Below, piece by piece: positions 41,677-42,701 of a stretch of DNA of 42,701 bases. The position numbers and the translations under genes are program-made. The notes beneath the pieces were generated by a model that saw nothing but the letters and a program-made list of their open reading frames with translations, was not told the origin of the DNA and did not search any database. The stretch is from Natrinema soli (GTDB lineage: Archaea > Halobacteriota > Halobacteria > Halobacteriales > Natrialbaceae), in assembly GCF_028618695.1 (NCBI RefSeq), contig NZ_JAQIVI010000098.1, forward strand, positions 1 to 42,701, given 5' to 3'. Numbering within the stretch: position 1 is the stretch's first letter; each line of letters opens with the position of its first letter.

Positions 41677-42701
41677 ATGATCCCGAACGGGGACATCGAC
41701 GCAGAGTGGTTGCGGTCGAGAGGCTGGTGGTGGGCGTTCGCGTTCGCGCTTGCAATCGTGTTGATCACGGCCTTGAGCGATTACATTGGCTGGATCGTCT
41801 TCGGGATCTTCCTGTACTACGTCGCTCGGCCCGTCTCGAGGCGGCTCTACCAACGAGGTCTCTCTTCGGGAACGAGTGCGATCGTGACGCTCGTGCTCGT
41901 CGTTCTTCCGTTCGTTGGTGCCCTATTCGTCGTCGCGTCGCTTGCAATCGTTCAGATCGCGACCCTAGAGGTAACCGATTTCGACGCCGTTCTTGGACGA
42001 CTCTTTCCCGGCGTAGATACCGACGAACTCCCGACGACCGATGCGGAAGTGTATCCGTTCGCAGAGGACCTAGCAACCGATCCGAGGCTTGCCACCATAG
42101 GGCAGTGGTTCAGCGGACTCGTCGGCCGATTTCTCACTGCGTCGTATTTGTTGTTCGTTACGTTTCTGTTCGCATTCTTCCTAGTCCGCGACGAACGCCA
42201 TCTCAGACGCTGGGTTCGAACCGAAATCGTCAGAGAGAGACCTAACGTAACGACGTATCTACGGGACGTTGATGAGGGACTGCAGTCTATCTTTTTCGGA
42301 TATACGCTGACGATTCTCGCGATTGTGCTGTTAGCCGGCGTCATTTACGCAGGTCTCAACGCGATCGCCCCGGCGGGACTCAAGATTCCACAGGTCCTTT
42401 TGCTGGCGATCGTAACTGGGCTCGCGTCGGTGATTCCGCTCGTCGGCCGGAACATCGTATACGCAAGTATCGTTGGCTACCTCGCGCTGACAGCGATTCG
42501 AACGGGCCCCACCGGCCTCTGGTTTCCCGTCGTATTCTACGTCGTCATGGGCATCCTCTTTGACGGCATCATCCGAACCTACGTGCGACCGACGCTTTCG
42601 GGGCGAATGTTTCCAACGGGACTGGTCCTATTTGCGTATATCTTGGGCCCGCCGATCTTCGGCTGGTACGGAATTTTTCTCGGACCGGTGATCATGGTTG
42701 T
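41677..42701 (+). CDS. AI-2E/PerM-type transporter (partial at the right edge)
   Basis: The open frame from ATG 41677 (IPNGDIDAEWLRSRGWWWAF) gives at least 341 residues of a multi-pass membrane protein of the AI-2E/PerM family. Visible are a paired N-terminal helix set, a soluble middle region, FFGYTLTILAIVLLAG, then GLASVIPLVGRN and a C-terminal set with GILFDGIIRTYVRPTLSG and ILGPPIFGWYGIFLGPVI. The last is the characteristic PerM end. The window ends shortly before its expected C-terminus. Its substrate in archaea is unknown. It is divergent from the CBS-MaoC gene. Confidence 0.88.
   Translation, partial: MIPNGDIDAEWLRSRGWWWAFAFALAIVLITALSDYIGWIVFGIFLYYVARPVSRRLYQRGLSSGTSAIVTLVLVVLPFVGALFVVASLAIVQIATLEVTDFDAVLGRLFPGVDTDELPTTDAEVYPFAEDLATDPRLATIGQWFSGLVGRFLTASYLLFVTFLFAFFLVRDERHLRRWVRTEIVRERPNVTTYLRDVDEGLQSIFFGYTLTILAIVLLAGVIYAGLNAIAPAGLKIPQVLLLAIVTGLASVIPLVGRNIVYASIVGYLALTAIRTGPTGLWFPVVFYVVMGILFDGIIRTYVRPTLSGRMFPTGLVLFAYILGPPIFGWYGIFLGPVIMV

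Noticed and set aside
1..42701. CRISPR arrays, tRNA, rRNA and intact insertion sequences
   Set aside because: I looked for regularly spaced repeats, cloverleaf-like sequences and transposase motifs and found none that I could support by eye.

Overview
The window is a high-GC archaeal chromosome (or large replicon) segment that looks haloarchaeal. The proteins are strongly acidic, CTCGAG-rich codon strings are everywhere, and many families are haloarchaeal: bacterio-opsin-activator-type HTH_10 regulators, DUF2270, single-domain Usp proteins, dodecin, PAC2 and DUF302. Some genes appear leaderless, with a TATA-like box about 25 bp upstream. Placement near the Natrialbales is an inference from protein style only. 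I saw no rRNA, tRNA, CRISPR array or intact transposase.

Layout. (1) 1-4.6 kb: the end of a winged-helix regulator, a Tat-exported multicopper oxidase, a NodU/CmcH-type carbamoyltransferase and a frameshifted thioredoxin. (2) 4.6-7.2 kb: an AT-richer patch with a PiT phosphate permease and a Usp gene. (3) 7.2-10.6 kb: metal/redox genes and debris: a CcdA C-terminal fragment, a four-helix Cys-rich copper-binding protein, a DUF2243 membrane protein, and a junction where the 5' halves of a second multicopper oxidase and a Bat-like regulator are both missing. (4) 10.7-18.7 kb: a sulfur-handling group of two rhodanese/metallo-beta-lactamase proteins, DUF2270, a Cys-rich HTH_10 regulator divergent from the second rhodanese-MBL gene, an MFS permease and a flavodoxin-like protein. 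Between them lie a frameshifted Na/Pi symporter-like gene and a PNPOx-like gene with an in-frame stop. (5) 18.7-40.2 kb: a universal stress protein island with 13 intact Usp genes (17 Usp domains) and three decayed copies. Interspersed are DUF2267, dodecin, a ZIP transporter, a SOUL protein, a split ABC-2 exporter, PAC2, a TrkA-N protein, an SDR, PNPOx and a small membrane protein. (6) 40.3 kb to the end: DUF302, a truncated methyltransferase abutting a truncated CBS-MaoC protein, and an AI-2E-type transporter that runs off the window.

Taken together, this is an accessory stress region. Persulfide and sulfane sulfur, copper and redox functions sit on the left. On the right is an expanding and decaying Usp family mixed with nucleotide-binding (CBS, TrkA-N), flavin (dodecin, PNPOx) and membrane proteins. 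The mix resembles the content of bacterial dormancy/hypoxia regulons (Usp + CBS + PNPOx), which is an inference. Six genes are broken by frameshift, stop or truncation between 4.2 and 14.7 kb, and two junctions (about 9.05 kb and 40.92 kb) each remove the same end of two opposed genes.
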